DNA of 64,000 nucleotides from Cylindrobasidium torrendii FP15055 ss-10 (GCA_000934385.1 KN880480.1:1-64000), one strand, 5' to 3'; shown: positions 1-12,430, numbered from the stretch's first letter. Program-made: numbers and translations. The notes: generated by a model not told the origin, from the letters alone.

Positions 1-123
1 AACAATCGAACGTCGGCCGTGTTGACGAAGTAAACGCTCCGCAACAAGATTACGGATGACAATATTGCGCTTTGCCAGATGAATAGGCAAGGCAGAATGG
101 CGTAAACGACGTAAGAAAGTCAT
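1..123 (-). CDS. possible 5' end of a leftward gene, partial
   Basis: Reading leftward from an ATG at 123 there are 41 open codons that run off the window edge. The peptide is rich in arginine, leucine and histidine and has no acidic residue until late, which resembles a mitochondrial presequence. No family is recognisable from this stub. It could equally be chance open sequence in the region between genes. The neighbouring RBM26-type gene ends at 345, so a leftward gene starting here would be tail-to-head with it. Confidence 0.3.
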   Translation of the reverse strand, partial: MTFLRRLRHSALPIHLAKRNIVIRNLVAERLLRQHGRRSIV

Positions 124-344
124 AGTGGAATCAATAACTTCGGGTGGGAGAGGGTGAAAGGAAGAGAAGCGAAAAGTAAGGCTGACCCACAACCAGAAGG
201 CAAGTCTCATGTAACAAAAGAGGCTAATGACGTTAGCAATCCAACGACGCGACGCGTCCGTGTTCAAGTCACATGGAACCGCGATAGATTTCCGATCATG
301 GTAATAGAACCAGGGCTTGAGCCCCGGAATATACACACAGTGTT

Positions 345-2855
345 TTAAGCCATACCCATGCCATCGTCGTTGTCTTCACCCCAACCACTGCTCACCGGTT
401 CGTCCTCAACTGGCCTCGGTGGACTGGAAGGCTCCATATCATCGTCCACATCGGGTTTGCCACGGGAAGTAGAAGACGGCGACTTAGTAGACGGTTCCGA
501 CCCTCCCGTTGATTGTGTGGACGCGTGCCAGGATATCTTGACCGAACCGATACCAGGAATATCAGTACCCTTTGCGAGTGCCTAGAACCGTTTAATTAGC
601 CCAATGGTCGCTGCAATGGTGGAGGTCAATACCTGTTCAGCCGCCGCTCTAGTTTTGAAGGAAACCACAGCGTCACCGTCGTCGGTTTCCGTGACAGAGT
701 CCACAAGACCGCCCGGCTGACGAAGGGTCAACAATTGGCCATCGCAAGACTTGAACATATCGACGCACCTCAAACCACTCTCTCAGAGGTACCAAACCGT
801 CTCCAGAAATGCTCTTGACAATCAGTTGCTTGGGTCGGTTATCGAGCTTCATGCTTCGCTGCGGAAGGCCGCCCCGAGCAGCACCACGGAAGAAACCACG
901 ACCTCTGCTGCGTCCCCGATATGCACCGCGCCATCCACCACTTTGCGGCGCACCCTCTCCTTCGGGACTAATGCCAAGGCTGGCGGCCTGAATAACATAA
1001 GGATGCGGAAATGAGTGCAACAGAGGACATACCTCCGCCTTCAAACGTTCGAGCTTGGCTTTGAGATCTTCTGCACTTTCACCATCCCCATCGGTATTCA
1101 TCGAAGAATGCATATCCAGTTCTTTGTCTAATGCTTCTCGTTTCTTCCTCTCCGCGTCACCCTCTTTATTCTTTCTTTCTCCATCGACTGCGGGAACTGG
1201 CGGTGCAGACATCAATTCCTTGAGACGGATCATGATGGATTTCTTCTCCTCAGGAGTTGCGGTCGAGAGTTTGCCCATAAGCTCCTTCTGTTCTGCAATA
1301 CTATCCTCGAGTTGTTTCTGTTTCGCGGCAAGACCTCCTACAGCAGGCGCAGGCTTCCGCGCTGTCGTCGACGGTGGCGGAGTGGACTGAGCGGAGGTTG
1401 GAGTCGAGGTGTTGACACCAATGACCGCCGCAGAGGCCGCCAACATTTGGGCACCCTTCTGTCCATGTCCTTCCATGGGTCGATGCCAGAACACCTTCAC
1501 GAATCGATTCCCAAACACTGCGTCTTCGGATTTCCAAGCGGCTTGTGCAGCTTCGTGCTCACCGAAGCTCACTAATGCTTTGGCTTGATGTTTGTCGATA
1601 GCTACGTTGGTCACTGTACCAAAACGCTTGAACCAATTGTTGACATGCTCAAGAGTGAGCTTTTCGGGTGGAATCTTTTCCACCACAAGTGTCTTGTCAC
1701 GCCGTCGCTCTGGTCGTGCAATGCCAGGCATATCACCAAAGGTCCCTCGCCCACGACCTGCAGGACGGCCACCCCGATGATTTGGTATGTGTTGGTAGCC
1801 TGGCCGGGGTGGAGCCATGTCGATATCCTCGCTCACCGCGGCAGGTTGGGGACGGGCGTGAGGATGCGGCTGGACGTGTGCGACCGGGACTGATGGTGTA
1901 AGATCCTGGATAACAGGTAATTCTCCAGACGCCTGTAAGCGGTGGTCGCGGGGCATCATTGCTGGACGCATTCCTCGACCGTTAGCCTGGCCTCGAAGGT
2001 CCATGCTTGAATCGCGGGGATCATAAGCGCCGCCAGAGCCGCCAGGTGCGCCCTGCCCGACGTATGGGGGCATGTACTGGCCCATGTTGACGCCGTTCAT
2101 GGGGAACATTTGCCCCGGCACCATCGCATCATCGCCATGATTGTACTTGCAAGTTGCCCCGCGAGAACAGTAGCCAAAGTCTGGTGTTCATTAATTTCAA
2201 GCTTGGGTGAGTAATGAGACACGCACTGTGGTAGTCACGGCAGATACCACGCCGTGCAGGAGGAGGTTGGTAGCCTTGTCTACCGTCGGAGTAGCCCATG
2301 CCTCCGTATCCATTCGTGGCATCTCCACCTCCAGGAAACCGTGCAAAATTCCCATCTTCACTGAGCCGTGGACCCTTCGATGGTCGGTGACCGCCATCAT
2401 CTTCCAGGCCGCGTTTTCTACGAGGTGAAGTTGGTATGGAGGGTGGAAGGTAGGCTTCGATGGGTATTGGGATGCCGTCGCCGGTGGTGCTGGCCGAGGG
2501 CGTCTCTGTAGAGTATGGCAGGTATGACTGTGAACGCAGAGCCTTGAATAGGGAATCTAGGAAGGGTGCGCATTCTGGGAGAAATATTAGCTTGGCCAAG
2601 GGAGTAGATCGCGTGGCGCGCCTTTCTCTAGGAACTCATCAAGCTGCGAAGTCAACTCCTTGCGCATCTCCTGCTCTGATACATTATGCTTGAGTAGGGC
2701 GAGAATATATTCCCCAAGAGCGCTTGGCTCAGCATCGCATCTGAAAATCGTCAATGTCCGGGAGTCTTGTGCGGGCATCGGCAAACACACATTGGCTCCA
2801 GTGTTTTGACCAGCCATGGCTTGAGATGTTGCGAATTTGCCGGGTCGAAGAGCAT
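345..2855 (-). CDS. RBM26/RBM27-type RNA-binding protein (CCCH zinc finger plus RRMs)
   Basis: Nuclear RNA-binding protein related to human RBM26/27 and probably S. pombe Rmn1, which act with nuclear exosome adaptors in RNA surveillance. I infer seven coding exons: 2855-2791, 2740-2622, 2574-2227, 2180-1033, 987-769, 716-633 and 581-345, about 739 residues. The start MLFDPANSQHLKPWL and the following LEPICDAEPSAL match the PWI-like N-terminus of the family. A CCCH finger (CRDYHNFGYCSRGATCKYNH) is completed only by splicing at 2226-2181. The first RRM (KTLVVEKIPP... to VKVFWHRP) follows, then a coiled, charged segment and a second diverged RRM starting RPKQLIVKSI. The intron 2621-2575 has a GC donor. 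The gene is head-to-head with the helicase gene, with about 170 bp between start codons. Confidence 0.85.
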
Positions 2856-3026
2856 AAGTGGAATAAGCAATAGAACACTGCCGATAGATCCTGGTCAAGT
2901 GCATCGAATTTCCACTCGAGTATTGCCGCCAGTGATCGCAACACGGGCCGAAAATCCTGCACGTGACAGAATTCCGTTCGCGTCTTGGCCAAATGTGTGG
3001 CTTCACTCTCGCCATCACCAACATCC

Positions 3027-6000
3027 AATGAGCTCGGATGGCCTCTTTGACGACGACGATGCCGTGTACGATGACGCGTTCTTTGAAGAGCTTGAGACGA
3101 ACAAGGCCGGCCCGTCGCAGCTGGCACCTCACAAGCCAGAGCCAGTGATCGAGGTTTCTGACGATGAGTTTGCGGATTCCTTCGACTTCGACGAAGCGGC
3201 ACTGGACATGGCCGAAAAAGTTGTGCGCGGTCGCCAATTTGCACTAGCCCGCTCGGTGCAAACCACTCTCGACGGTGACATTCTGCATGAAGCCAAAACG
3301 AAGCCCCGATCCAATGCACCGCCAGCGCGCAAGTCAAGCCATACAGTGCTCGCTCAGCCGGAGAATCGGAAAACTAAACAATGGGATCATACGGAATATG
3401 CGAAATCAGGAAACCGCCGAGCGAAGAGCAAGAACAAAGGGAACGGAAAGAGCCGCTCGACGGGTGAGGACGAGGAGGATGAAGACATGGAATTTGAAGC
3501 CTTCCCGGAACCCTCTATCACAGGTGCGCAACAATCACATCGTAGAATTCCTATGCTGACCATTACTGCAGTTCGGTGTGTGATCTTGTTTGTCTTACAT
3601 TTCACGTTACTCATGCACTAATGCTTTAGACCTGTCCGTCCCAATCATTTATCACCTCGCCATTTGCTCACCCCTCTCTAGCCAACAAACATGAAGCTCA
3701 AACCTGACTTGCTCGAAGCTAAGCATTTGATCTATCCGCGCAATAAGGAGCGCCGCGACTACCAATTTAACATCGTGAGGCATTGTTTGTTTGAGAACAC
3801 CATTGTTGCGCTTCCGACTGGCCTGGGAAAGACCTTCATTGCTGGGGTTGTCATGCTCAATTGTGAGTGCTGTGCTTCTTGTTGTTCTTCTCTTGACCCT
3901 CACAGATTACAACTGGTTTCCCGAGGGGAAGATCGTCTTTGTGGCCCCTACAAGGCCGCTAGTTTCCCAGCAGATTGAAGCCTCGCACCAAGTCTGCGGA
4001 ATTCCTGGTACTAGTGCGGTCGAATTGACAGGACAGAATCCTGTGACTATGCGTGCGCGCGCTGTAGGTCGTCCTCCCATCGCGTATGGCGTAAACGTTA
4101 ACATACCCAAGTGGAAAGAAATGCGCGTCTTCTATATGACCCCACAGACACTTTATAACGACCTCGTGAGCAAAACCTGCGACGCAACGGACATTGTCCT
4201 CATTGTCTTTGGTGTGTAACTGCCTGTCGAATAAATGCTTCACTCTGACGGCTGTAGATGAGGCACACAAAGCAACGGGTGACTATGCATATAACCAGGT
4301 TATGCGTTACATGATGGCGCATAATCCGTTTTTTCGCGTTCTTGCGCTCAGCGCTACGCCTGGTGCCAATGCGGAGGCCACGCAGAGGCTCATTGACGGC
4401 CTGCATATTGACCGAATCGAGATTCGGGATGAGAATAGTCTTGATCTCAAGCAGTACATACACGAAAAGGCGCGTCGTTTGATGTGGTTGTGCCACTGAC
4501 ACTAAACTTTAGTCAAGGAGGTCAAACAGCATGTTATCCAAATGACCGGCGACGTCTGCGTCATTCGAGATCTTCTGGAGAAGGTCATGGAGGTGTGTTG
4601 CCAATGAATGTCGGTTGAGCAAGCTGATCACACCCTGCTGTCATAGACATATCTCAAGCCATTGCAGCAGGCTGGCATCCTATTCGGCAATCCAAATCTT
4701 CGCACGCTTCATCCTTACGCCCTGCAATCGAAGATGGGCAATCTACCAGCTGCTCAGCGATATCTCAGCGTTGGTTTGACCATATTAGCAACACTGACTC
4801 GCATCATGGGCTACTTGGTAGGTGCTGTTGGTCTTACACAGTACAACGTCTCATTGAGCTGTTGGTAGCTCGAGGGCACGGTGAAAATGTGCTGTCGCGC
4901 AATAGGCGATATCGTAGATGGAGGAGATGACGCACCAAAATCTACAAAGGGTAAGAAGGGAGACACTCTTCGATCGAAGCCGGCCTTCCAAGAGCTTGTC
5001 AAAAAGCTCAATGAGCTCAAGAAAACTGGTCTCCCCCTGCACCCCAAGATGGAAATGTTACAGGCTCTCATTCTTCAGCATTTGACGCAGACCCTTCCTA
5101 ACGATCCAGAGGATGCCCCAGCATCTACCAGGGTCATGGTCTTTGCTACGAACAGGGATTGTGTGGAGGAGATTGTGGAGACTTTGAATGAGCAGAAGCC
5201 GATGATTCGTGCACATAGATTTATTGGGCAGGGGTCGGATAAGCAGGGAGGGAGAGGTATGACACAGAAAGAACAACTTGACGTATGTTTCACCTCAAAT
5301 GGTTATTTGCACTGCCTGACAATTCTTGTAGGTGATCAGCAGGTTCAAAGCAGACGAGTTTAACGTCCTTGTTGCGACTTGCATTGGCGAGGAAGGTCTT
5401 GATATCGGAGAAGTTGACCTCATTGTATGTTACGACGCACAGAAGACACCCATTCGCATGGTGCGTATGCAGTTTTTTGAATTTTATTTTTCCTGCCTAA
5501 CTGATTTGTTTTAGCTTCAACGACTCGGACGTACTGGTCGTAAACGTGCCGGTCGTGTTGATGTTCTTCTTGCTGAGGGTCGCGAAGAACTCAATTTGGA
5601 CAAGGCGAAGGACCAATACAAAGAAGTACAGAGGAATATCACTCGCGGAAAAGATTTGGAGTTCTATGGGGACGTTGAACGCCTAATCCCCGCCCACATC
5701 AAGCCGGAAGTCATCGAAAAGGTCATGGATATAGTGCCCTATGTTCGCGAAAACAGCCTGCGCAAGGCCCGAGAGCCCTCTGGGAACGCAACGAAGAAGC
5801 GAAAGCGCGATGACAACATCGAGCGCAACATTCCTCCTGGGGCTAGTACTGGTTTCAAGTCCGTCCGCGATCTGCTAGAGCAGGGAGGAAAGGGCAAGAA
5901 ACCATCGAGGTCAAAGAAAAAGGCGCGATCGCCGACACCAGATATTGACCTGGATGCGGAAAGTGATGACATTGACCGCGAAATCGCTGCTGGCCTCGAT

Positions 6001-8070
6001 GGACCGTGGCCGCTGCGCGCGTTATCCGAACCAGAACCGTCAACGTCCAAGAAGAAGGGCAAGGGCAAGGGCGGGGATGGCAGTACTGTTCAGAGTGTCA
6101 AGAGGAGCAGGACGGTTGCTGGTGGAGAGAGGGCGAAGAAGGGAAAGAAGAAGAAAGAGCCGGAACCTGAGCAAGAGCTGCACACGGACGATCTTTTTGC
6201 GTCGGACGACTCTATCGACAGAGCCATCGAGCGTGGTTTGGTGCCCCCTTCCGAGAAGAAGGTCAAGACGAAGAGGAAAGTGGTACGGGAGGACGACGAG
6301 AATGAACCTTGCAGCGATGGCGAGGTAATGCGGTCTCCCGCCAAGAAGAAGAGCAAGAAGTCGAGGAAGGCCGAGGAGAAGGAGGACGATGGGGTGCCGC
6401 TGGTGACCAAGAGGAAATCCAAGAAAAAAGCGACGCCGGAGGATGCTTGTCACGATCCCCTGAATGCGGGGGACGTGGATAGAGGTGACGAGAACGACGC
6501 GCCTGGTAAGAGATCTAAAAGGAGGAAAGAACCGATGTCGGAAAGAGAGGACGAACAGGATAGTGCTGGCGACGAAATCTTGCCAGCCCTGAAGAAATCC
6601 AAGAAGAAGGAGAAAAAGAAGGACGTTGGAGATGAGGATAGAGACAACGAGCCTGCATTTATCAAGCGGAAGAAGAGATTCAGAAGGGCAGAAGACGAGG
6701 ATGACCATGTCTCTGATGGAGACAAAGAGCGCGCACCGTTCAAGAAGAAGAAATCGAGCAAGCCCACGTCGACGAAGCCTGATCATGATGCCGATGAGGT
6801 TCCCGATAGCGAACCCGAATCGCGCCCGCCTCGGGTGAAGAAAGGCAAGAAGAAGCCGCTGCTGCCCTCACCCTCGGAAGATGAAATGTTTGGTGATGAC
6901 GATGAGGTCGATTTCCCTTCACCCTTGAAACTCGGCAAGGGCGCTTTCACGACTGCCTCGAAAATCCTATCTGCATCAAATCCTCCAGTCCGGTCCCAGA
7001 GTGATGTTATCGACCTCACTGACTCGGATCGTGAGGAGGAACATGAATACAAAGTTCAGGATAGCTTGCAAACAGCTCAAGGTCAGTTTTTAGTCGTATT
7101 ATATTCGCCACCAACTAAAGCGTACGCCCTAGGCTCTAGTACTTTACGAGCAAGTTCTCAGGTTCGAGGGAGCTCTATGGAGCCCCAAGTGGGCCAGAAC
7201 ATTGGAAATATGAGCTGGCTGCTCGACAACGACGACGAAGATGGCGGTCTCGGTAACGATAGCTTCAATATCAAGTCGTCATCTCCCCCAAGGCGATCTG
7301 CCAGCCCGTTCAGTATTCCTTCAAGCATCAACAAGAACGTCGCGTTCGCAGCCGACCTTTCTGACAAGGCTAAAGGGAAGCGCAAGGCCGACATTTCTAT
7401 TCTGGATATCTCCAGCGGCAACGAGGATGAGATGGACGTTGACGAAACTCAAGATCTTGAATCCGAGCCGCCTCAGATTTCGTCCCCAGATGCATCCGCT
7501 TCGTTCGTGATGACCCAGCCTGTGCGCATTGCGGGCAAGGCGCGGAAACGTACCTTTGTGGATATTCCCTCGTCCGAGCCTGTAACACCTGCTGTGCCAT
7601 CGCGAATTGCTCGTTTTGGTGAGCGACCGGCGAAGCGTCAACGTTCTGAGAGTCGACAACCGCATGTGCTGAACAGACTGGGCAGGCATGTCAGAGATGA
7701 TATGGCAATACACTCTGGAGGGGAGACGAGCGAGGGAAGCGAAGGAAGTGAGGACGAGGAGCGGGAGAGTGATAGGGAGTTTCTGTTGGACTCTCCTACG
7801 GCGGCGAAGGTATCTCCATCCTATGCGCAGACGCAGGTCTATCAGGACAGCCTGCTCAGCCAGGCTCCTGCGCGCGCTCGCAGTGGACCGGTGTTTGCGA
7901 AGCCGCCGAAACGGTTTGGCAGGTTTGCAGGGGGAAGAAGTACACCCAAGCACAGAGCGCCTGTGGTACTCTCGAGCCCCATTCCGGAGGACGATGTGAA
8001 CGAGTACGAGTTTGATAGTTTCTTGGTTGATGACAAGGAAGCTATTGTATATGAGTCGGATGATGATTAG
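3027..8070 (+). CDS. mph1: FANCM/Mph1-family ATP-dependent DNA helicase
   Basis: DNA translocase of the FANCM/Mph1/Hef group, which remodels stalled forks and D-loops. Visible motifs in order: Walker [10 protein letters not shown] (about 3811), FVAPTRPLV, the DEAH box completed by splicing at about 4210-4257, [11 protein letters not shown], then a helicase C domain with [15 protein letters not shown] and [13 protein letters not shown] (about 5517). About ten short introns interrupt the first half. From 5596 to the stop the gene is almost one open frame of about 820 codons. That tail is low-complexity, rich in Lys/Arg and Asp/Glu, and has no domain I recognise. The stretch 7090-7160 has intron-like signals and may be spliced out. 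The start at 3027 gives an acidic N-terminus ([19 protein letters not shown]), usual for the family. Confidence 0.88.
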
Positions 8071-8208
8071 CCTATAGCTTACCTGCTTTTTCTTAATGGA
8101 CAGGACTTTAGTACCCAATGATTATTTGTTGTTTTGTAGTACGATTATGCATTGCGAACCGATGCCATGGATAGCCAGAGAAATATAAAGACGGGCGAGA
8201 GAGTACAG

Positions 8209-8715
8209 CTACCTTCGTAGCCACCATACGACAATGAAGAACCAAAACACCATGACGAGAAATATGATGTACCATAACCATCGACAGCCTTGTCTTGAAG
8301 CCATGGTGTTCATGCGACGAAATGTACCAGAAAGAATGCCTCCAGTTTCCTCGAATGCATCGTTCTACATAACGAGGATGAGGTGTGATAGTATGGCCAA
8401 TAGTGAACGACGCACCATATGTGCCAATTCTACTGCTCCCTGCTTGATTTCATTCCCAATGCCAGTTGTGAGCTACAGGATAGTGTGAGCATTAAGAACG
8501 AACGAGGATACTGCGACGCACGTTTTTGAGCAAATTTACTTTTGCACTCAGACCCTCTAGCGCATCGTCGTTTTGTTCCTCCAAGTCATCCACATAGCGG
8601 TACCCGCGGGGTTCTGGTGACGGGATTGGCGTGCGTTCTCGTACACTGGGCCTAAGTCTTCGCCAATCTCAGTATCCTGAATATCTTGACGGGCAAAGGC
8701 GGTCTACCTTGACAT
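8209..8715 (-). CDS. bet1: Bet1-type Qc-SNARE
   Basis: SNARE for ER-Golgi vesicle fusion. Four coding exons are inferred: 8715-8708 (only 8 nt), 8651-8522, 8472-8416 and 8364-8209, giving 116 residues. The spliced protein has the SNARE heptad core beginning LEEQNDDALEGLSAKV, then GIGNEIKQG with the zero-layer glutamine, then FEETGGILSGTFRRMN. It ends in a hydrophobic tail anchor (WYIIFLVMVFWFFIVVWW) before a short basic end. The length matches Bet1/Sft1. The gene is convergent with the helicase gene (138 bp between stops) and divergent from the PTH2 gene (283 bp between starts). Bet1 rather than Sft1 is my preferred reading from the IGNE segment. Confidence 0.82.
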
Positions 8716-8998
8716 TACTGTTGTTTGAAGTGGAAACAAGGCCAGGAAGCGTGAATGTAATGGATGATGGCAAGCGTCAGTTACACGTTGATGGCTGCCA
8801 TCAAACGCGAAAGCACCGGTCCGGATCCGATCATAATGCACATAGAAAGTCTTCGAGGTGTCGAAAGTAAGTATAAGTTGTACCCTCTGGATTCAAGATG
8901 CAAACGACATGTTTGAGGCAGAGAATGGACAGGTACGCCGCGCGAATGGGAGACGCGCCAATCGGTCCGAGGGCCCGATCGCACTTTGGCCTGCGACC

Positions 8999-9943
8999 AT
9001 GATGCCCAAACCTACAACGCTCGTGTCGGTGGGAACAGCGGCATTTGTGGCTGCATCATTCTATCCTGGCTACATTGCAGGATCCAACAGGCGTACTGTC
9101 AAAAATGCTGCAGCTAAACTAGACTTCGGCGCCCAAGTGACAAAGGATTCAGAGGAGCAAGACAAGCGCATTCCAGAGTCCGACTCTGAGTCGGAATCGG
9201 AAGATGAGCTTGCTGATATCTCGAAACTACCTTTGACCTCTGGTGATGATTGCAAAATGGTTTGTTTTCGCCTGTGCAAATCTACCCGTTTCCTAAACCA
9301 CATTAGGTTCTAGTGGTACGCACCGACCTCGGAATGACGAGTGGAAAAATTGCAGCCCAGTAGGCGTCACAGTCTGTTCCTCTGTGTCCCTCGTTGTTAA
9401 TGGAGACTGCTTCAGATGCTCGTGAGGCTGTCCATTGGTTGCAACGATGAAATCTCATTCGTTCGCTAGTCATGCAGCACTCGCGTGCTACAAAGCGATG
9501 AAAGCGCAGAATCCATCAGTGGGTCCCTTTAGTCCGTCTATCCGTCCACTTTGGCCAATGTTGTGCATCACAGTTACTCCGTCTATGGGAAAACAATGGG
9601 TCGGGTGTGCCATCTTGCATGGACTTGGAGCTCATGCATATCACAGCCAGACCAAGATTGCGCTGAGGTGCTCTGATGAGGAGGAGCTGCTCGTCATGCA
9701 AGCCCAAGCGCAGAGCCTGAACCTGTGTGCGAGGTCCATACGGGACGCGTTCGTGGTCTCTCACTCACTCTGAGTCACCGTCCTGATCGTTTCCAGCGGA
9801 CGGACACAGATTGAGGCGGGCTCTCGCACTGTGCTTGGTATTGCTGGTATGCACACAAGATCGGTCGTGCCCGGCGCAGCTGACCATGCACAGGTCCAAC
9901 GCGCCTGGTCAACCAGGTCACAGGCTTGCTCAAGTTATTGTAG
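8999..9943 (+). CDS. PTH2: peptidyl-tRNA hydrolase 2 (PTH2)
   Basis: Hydrolyses peptidyl-tRNA released from stalled ribosomes. The N-terminal hydrophobic segment (VGTAAFVAASFYPGYIAG) suggests a mitochondrial or other membrane anchor, as in fungal and human PTRH2. Inferred exons: 8999-9259, 9307-9359, 9416-9421 (6 nt), 9470 to about 9517, 9574-9599, 9647 to about 9752, and two more ending at 9943. The spliced catalytic domain reads VLVVRTDLGMTSGKIAAQ, then QCSHAALACYK, then DAGRTQIEAGSRTVLGI, and ends VTGLLKLL. It therefore keeps the catalytic Lys and the DAGRTQ motif. The QCSH sequence exists only if a 6-nt microexon is included. A second, diverged paralog lies at 26.3-27.1 kb. Confidence 0.87.
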
Positions 9944-10393
9944 TCGTTGTTGGAACAAGGAGGAGCGCGCACGACGTCGGGAGTAGTATCGGTACATTAG
10001 CACGTTGATGCCCTGTAACTATGTGGAGCGTAAAGCATGTTACCAAGTTTCCCTGGCCTTTGCGCAGCCACCCCCGTTAATTCGACCTTTTACTTTTGCG
10101 TTCATCTTCGATTTTCTACGCACCATTTTTCTGACCACCACATTGTCGGCGCTAGACGCGCCAGGGACCAGGACCGAACCAGGAGCTATCGACATCAATA
10201 AACTGGGAGTCCATTACTAGGGGTAGGGTCAGACTTGCCGAGTGACCATTAGGTTTGAACACTAGCTGGCCGCACACTCCTTGATCCGCCTCCTCCAACC
10301 CCTCCGCCGCTCTTTTACACACCAAGTCTACACGACGCCGCACAGTCGCAGGCCGCCTATTATTCCCCGACTACAACAAATATTCTCCCCGCC
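9944..10393. other. intergenic region between PTH2 and the UPF0658-like gene
   Basis: About 450 bp with no credible coding exon. The last 100 bp are C/T-rich, as expected just upstream of a fungal start codon, and probably hold the promoter and 5' UTR of the downstream gene. Confidence 0.5.
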
Positions 10394-12021
10394 ATGTCGT
10401 CGCAGCCATATTACCCCGACGCCGACGACGCATATTCACAATACCATGGCCGTTCTCCCTATATTCCACACTCCACCGCCGCCATATCCACCGATTCGCA
10501 CGAAGTAAAAGCCTCATACGACGACTTGATAGATGAATACGCATCGCCTTATACCGCCAATGCTCGCCATGGAACTTTCAATGTTGAAACACAGCACCGG
10601 CGAGCAGCTTCGCTCACGAAAAAGTCCTACGCCGACGTCGATACAGCAGCAGCGGGTTATCCACCAGGACCGTCAGGCCCGGAGCCACCGGCAGAGCCGT
10701 TATGGAAGAGAGTGCGTGATCATCCCGCCGTCTACGGCGCCCGAGCTTATATGCCCCAAGATACTACCCGACTCGGTAGCCTGTCGACTGTATGTACTCA
10801 CTGTATTGGTCGAGACAGCGATAGATTTGGCCGTCGAGTCAGAGCTGCTGCTACATATGCATAGGGCAACGGAGCAGATAGAGTCTTCGACGGGGCAGAA
10901 CATAGGGAGCGCCGATACGAAAAAGATGTCTGTCTACCTGAGCATCTTCGTTCTCGCTCAGTGCGTCGCAATCATTCGTATTTGCTTCCCTCTAATCGGT
11001 TCCCCAGCGTTTTTCAATTTGCGATGGCAGTCGACGCCGTAGCCGCACGAAACACCCTGCAGTTCATATCATTAACGTGCGTCATTCGAACGGGAATAAT
11101 TTGGCGTCTTCTGACCCTTTCTTAGGGCATTCAACACTGTCTTTTTGGCCTACTCTATCATCCAAATCGGCGAAGTCAGAGAGACATTATCAAATATCGT
11201 CACAGACACTGGCACCGGACTTTCAGACATCCCCATCAACGTCCTGACAACAATAACGCCCTGCGTCGTTGGCGCTGCCGAGTTGATTTTCATTCTCTTG
11301 GGGTGGAAGATATATCACGAATTCGGCTGGAAGGTGTACAAGTTCCTTGGCGCGGACCGTCGCATCAAGAAGATGTATGCCAGTTACCAGATCTATGACT
11401 GCCTCATCAAGTTCGACGTCTTCTTCTGGGCGGGCTTCTCAGTTCAATTCATCGTTCTCGTTCTGAACACAAATGACTGGGAGTTCTATGTTACTTGTGC
11501 AGCCCTACCATTGTCCCTCGTCCTCCTCGTCGAAGGCCACCTTGCCGCGCGGCACGAGAACAAGTGGATGATGGCAACCTTCATGTCGGGATGTGTTGGT
11601 GCCATGATATACTTTGTTTACAAGGTCTGTACACTGTTCTTCTTTGAGCACACCGCCTGACCCTCCATTGTAGCTTACCAAAGTGTTAATGTATCGGAAC
11701 ACCGAATTCCAGTTTGTCTGGCGCTCCCTGACCGTATTCTGTATGTATACCACCATGCTGCTTGGCACATTTCTCATCCGTTCTCAGCCATCATCGCCAT
11801 TGTCTTCCTGCTCGCTACCTTTGTGTACTCTGTCATTGTCATGCGCAACTTTGGCCGTGGTCTCAAGGATGCGTGTGCGTGTTCATCTCCTCGTCCCATT
11901 GGTTTCTGTCCCTTACTTCTTTTCAGTGGTACGAAAGGACAACGCTCACCAACGCTTTGGGTCAACAAACCAACATAATCGGATGGCCAGCGCGAATCCA
12001 AATCGCATGAGTATAGATTAG
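10394..12021 (+). CDS. multispan membrane protein, UPF0658 (Golgi) family-like
   Basis: Polytopic membrane protein. I place it with the uncharacterised fungal UPF0658 Golgi-membrane family from its overall layout, which is from memory and not certain. The N-terminal 110 residues are hydrophilic and Tyr/Pro/Ser-rich. Splicing 10711-10757 out joins PLWKR to ILPDSVACRLYVLTV, the first membrane segment. Later segments include YLSIFVLAHVFQFAMAV, AFNTVFLAYSIIQIGEV, a long stretch around 11230-11310, WAGFSVQFIVLVL and ALPLSLVLLVEGHL. A conserved-looking HENKWMMATFMSG precedes the last helices. The last exon (about 11927-12021) gives a polar tail ending SANPNRMSID. No function is assigned. Confidence 0.65.
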
Positions 12022-12430
12022 TTTTACGAAACAAACACAATAACTGTACTGATATCTGGCATGGACTACTATAAGCTATTCGAGCAGGCTACAATGGGGG
12101 ATACATACATCTTGGATCCGGTTCTGTTGCGAGCATTTCTACCAAAGCGCATTGCACTGTCGTATTACTCGTACATATACATACCTTAGTTCGGACTTGT
12201 CCATACATGCCTGGGGCGTGGCACGACTCGTTCTCCCTTTTTATCTCTCCCCGCCACCTTTTTCGTTTGCGCGATTCGATATCATCCCCGACGACGGGTG
12301 TCGAGGCACGATGTATTGCTAGTACATTGTAAACTACCGTGTTCGAAACGCTGCGATTCTTCCTCTACGTTCTCTACATAGGATGCATTCCTTTCATCCG
12401 CTGTCCGACTCATCTGTCGAAGAACCCGTC
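12022..12430. other. intergenic region, no gene seen
   Basis: About 400 bp between the 3' ends of two convergent genes. It is pyrimidine-rich near 12230-12260 and contains no exon I can support. Confidence 0.4.

Noticed and set aside
673..2124. One long minus-strand frame as a complete gene
   Set aside because: It starts inside the CCCH finger and ends by reading into an intron. Family motifs show it is internal exons of the larger RBM26-type gene.
6040..6786. 248-codon open frame on the minus strand
   Set aside because: It is the antisense of the repetitive Lys/Asp-coding tail of the helicase gene; biased codons opposite suppress stops. Leu/Arg-rich translation without motif.
10533..11042. 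Separate 169-codon protein
   Set aside because: Its second half matches the membrane protein after removing an intron at 10711-10757; the first half is an out-of-frame shadow of the preceding exon.
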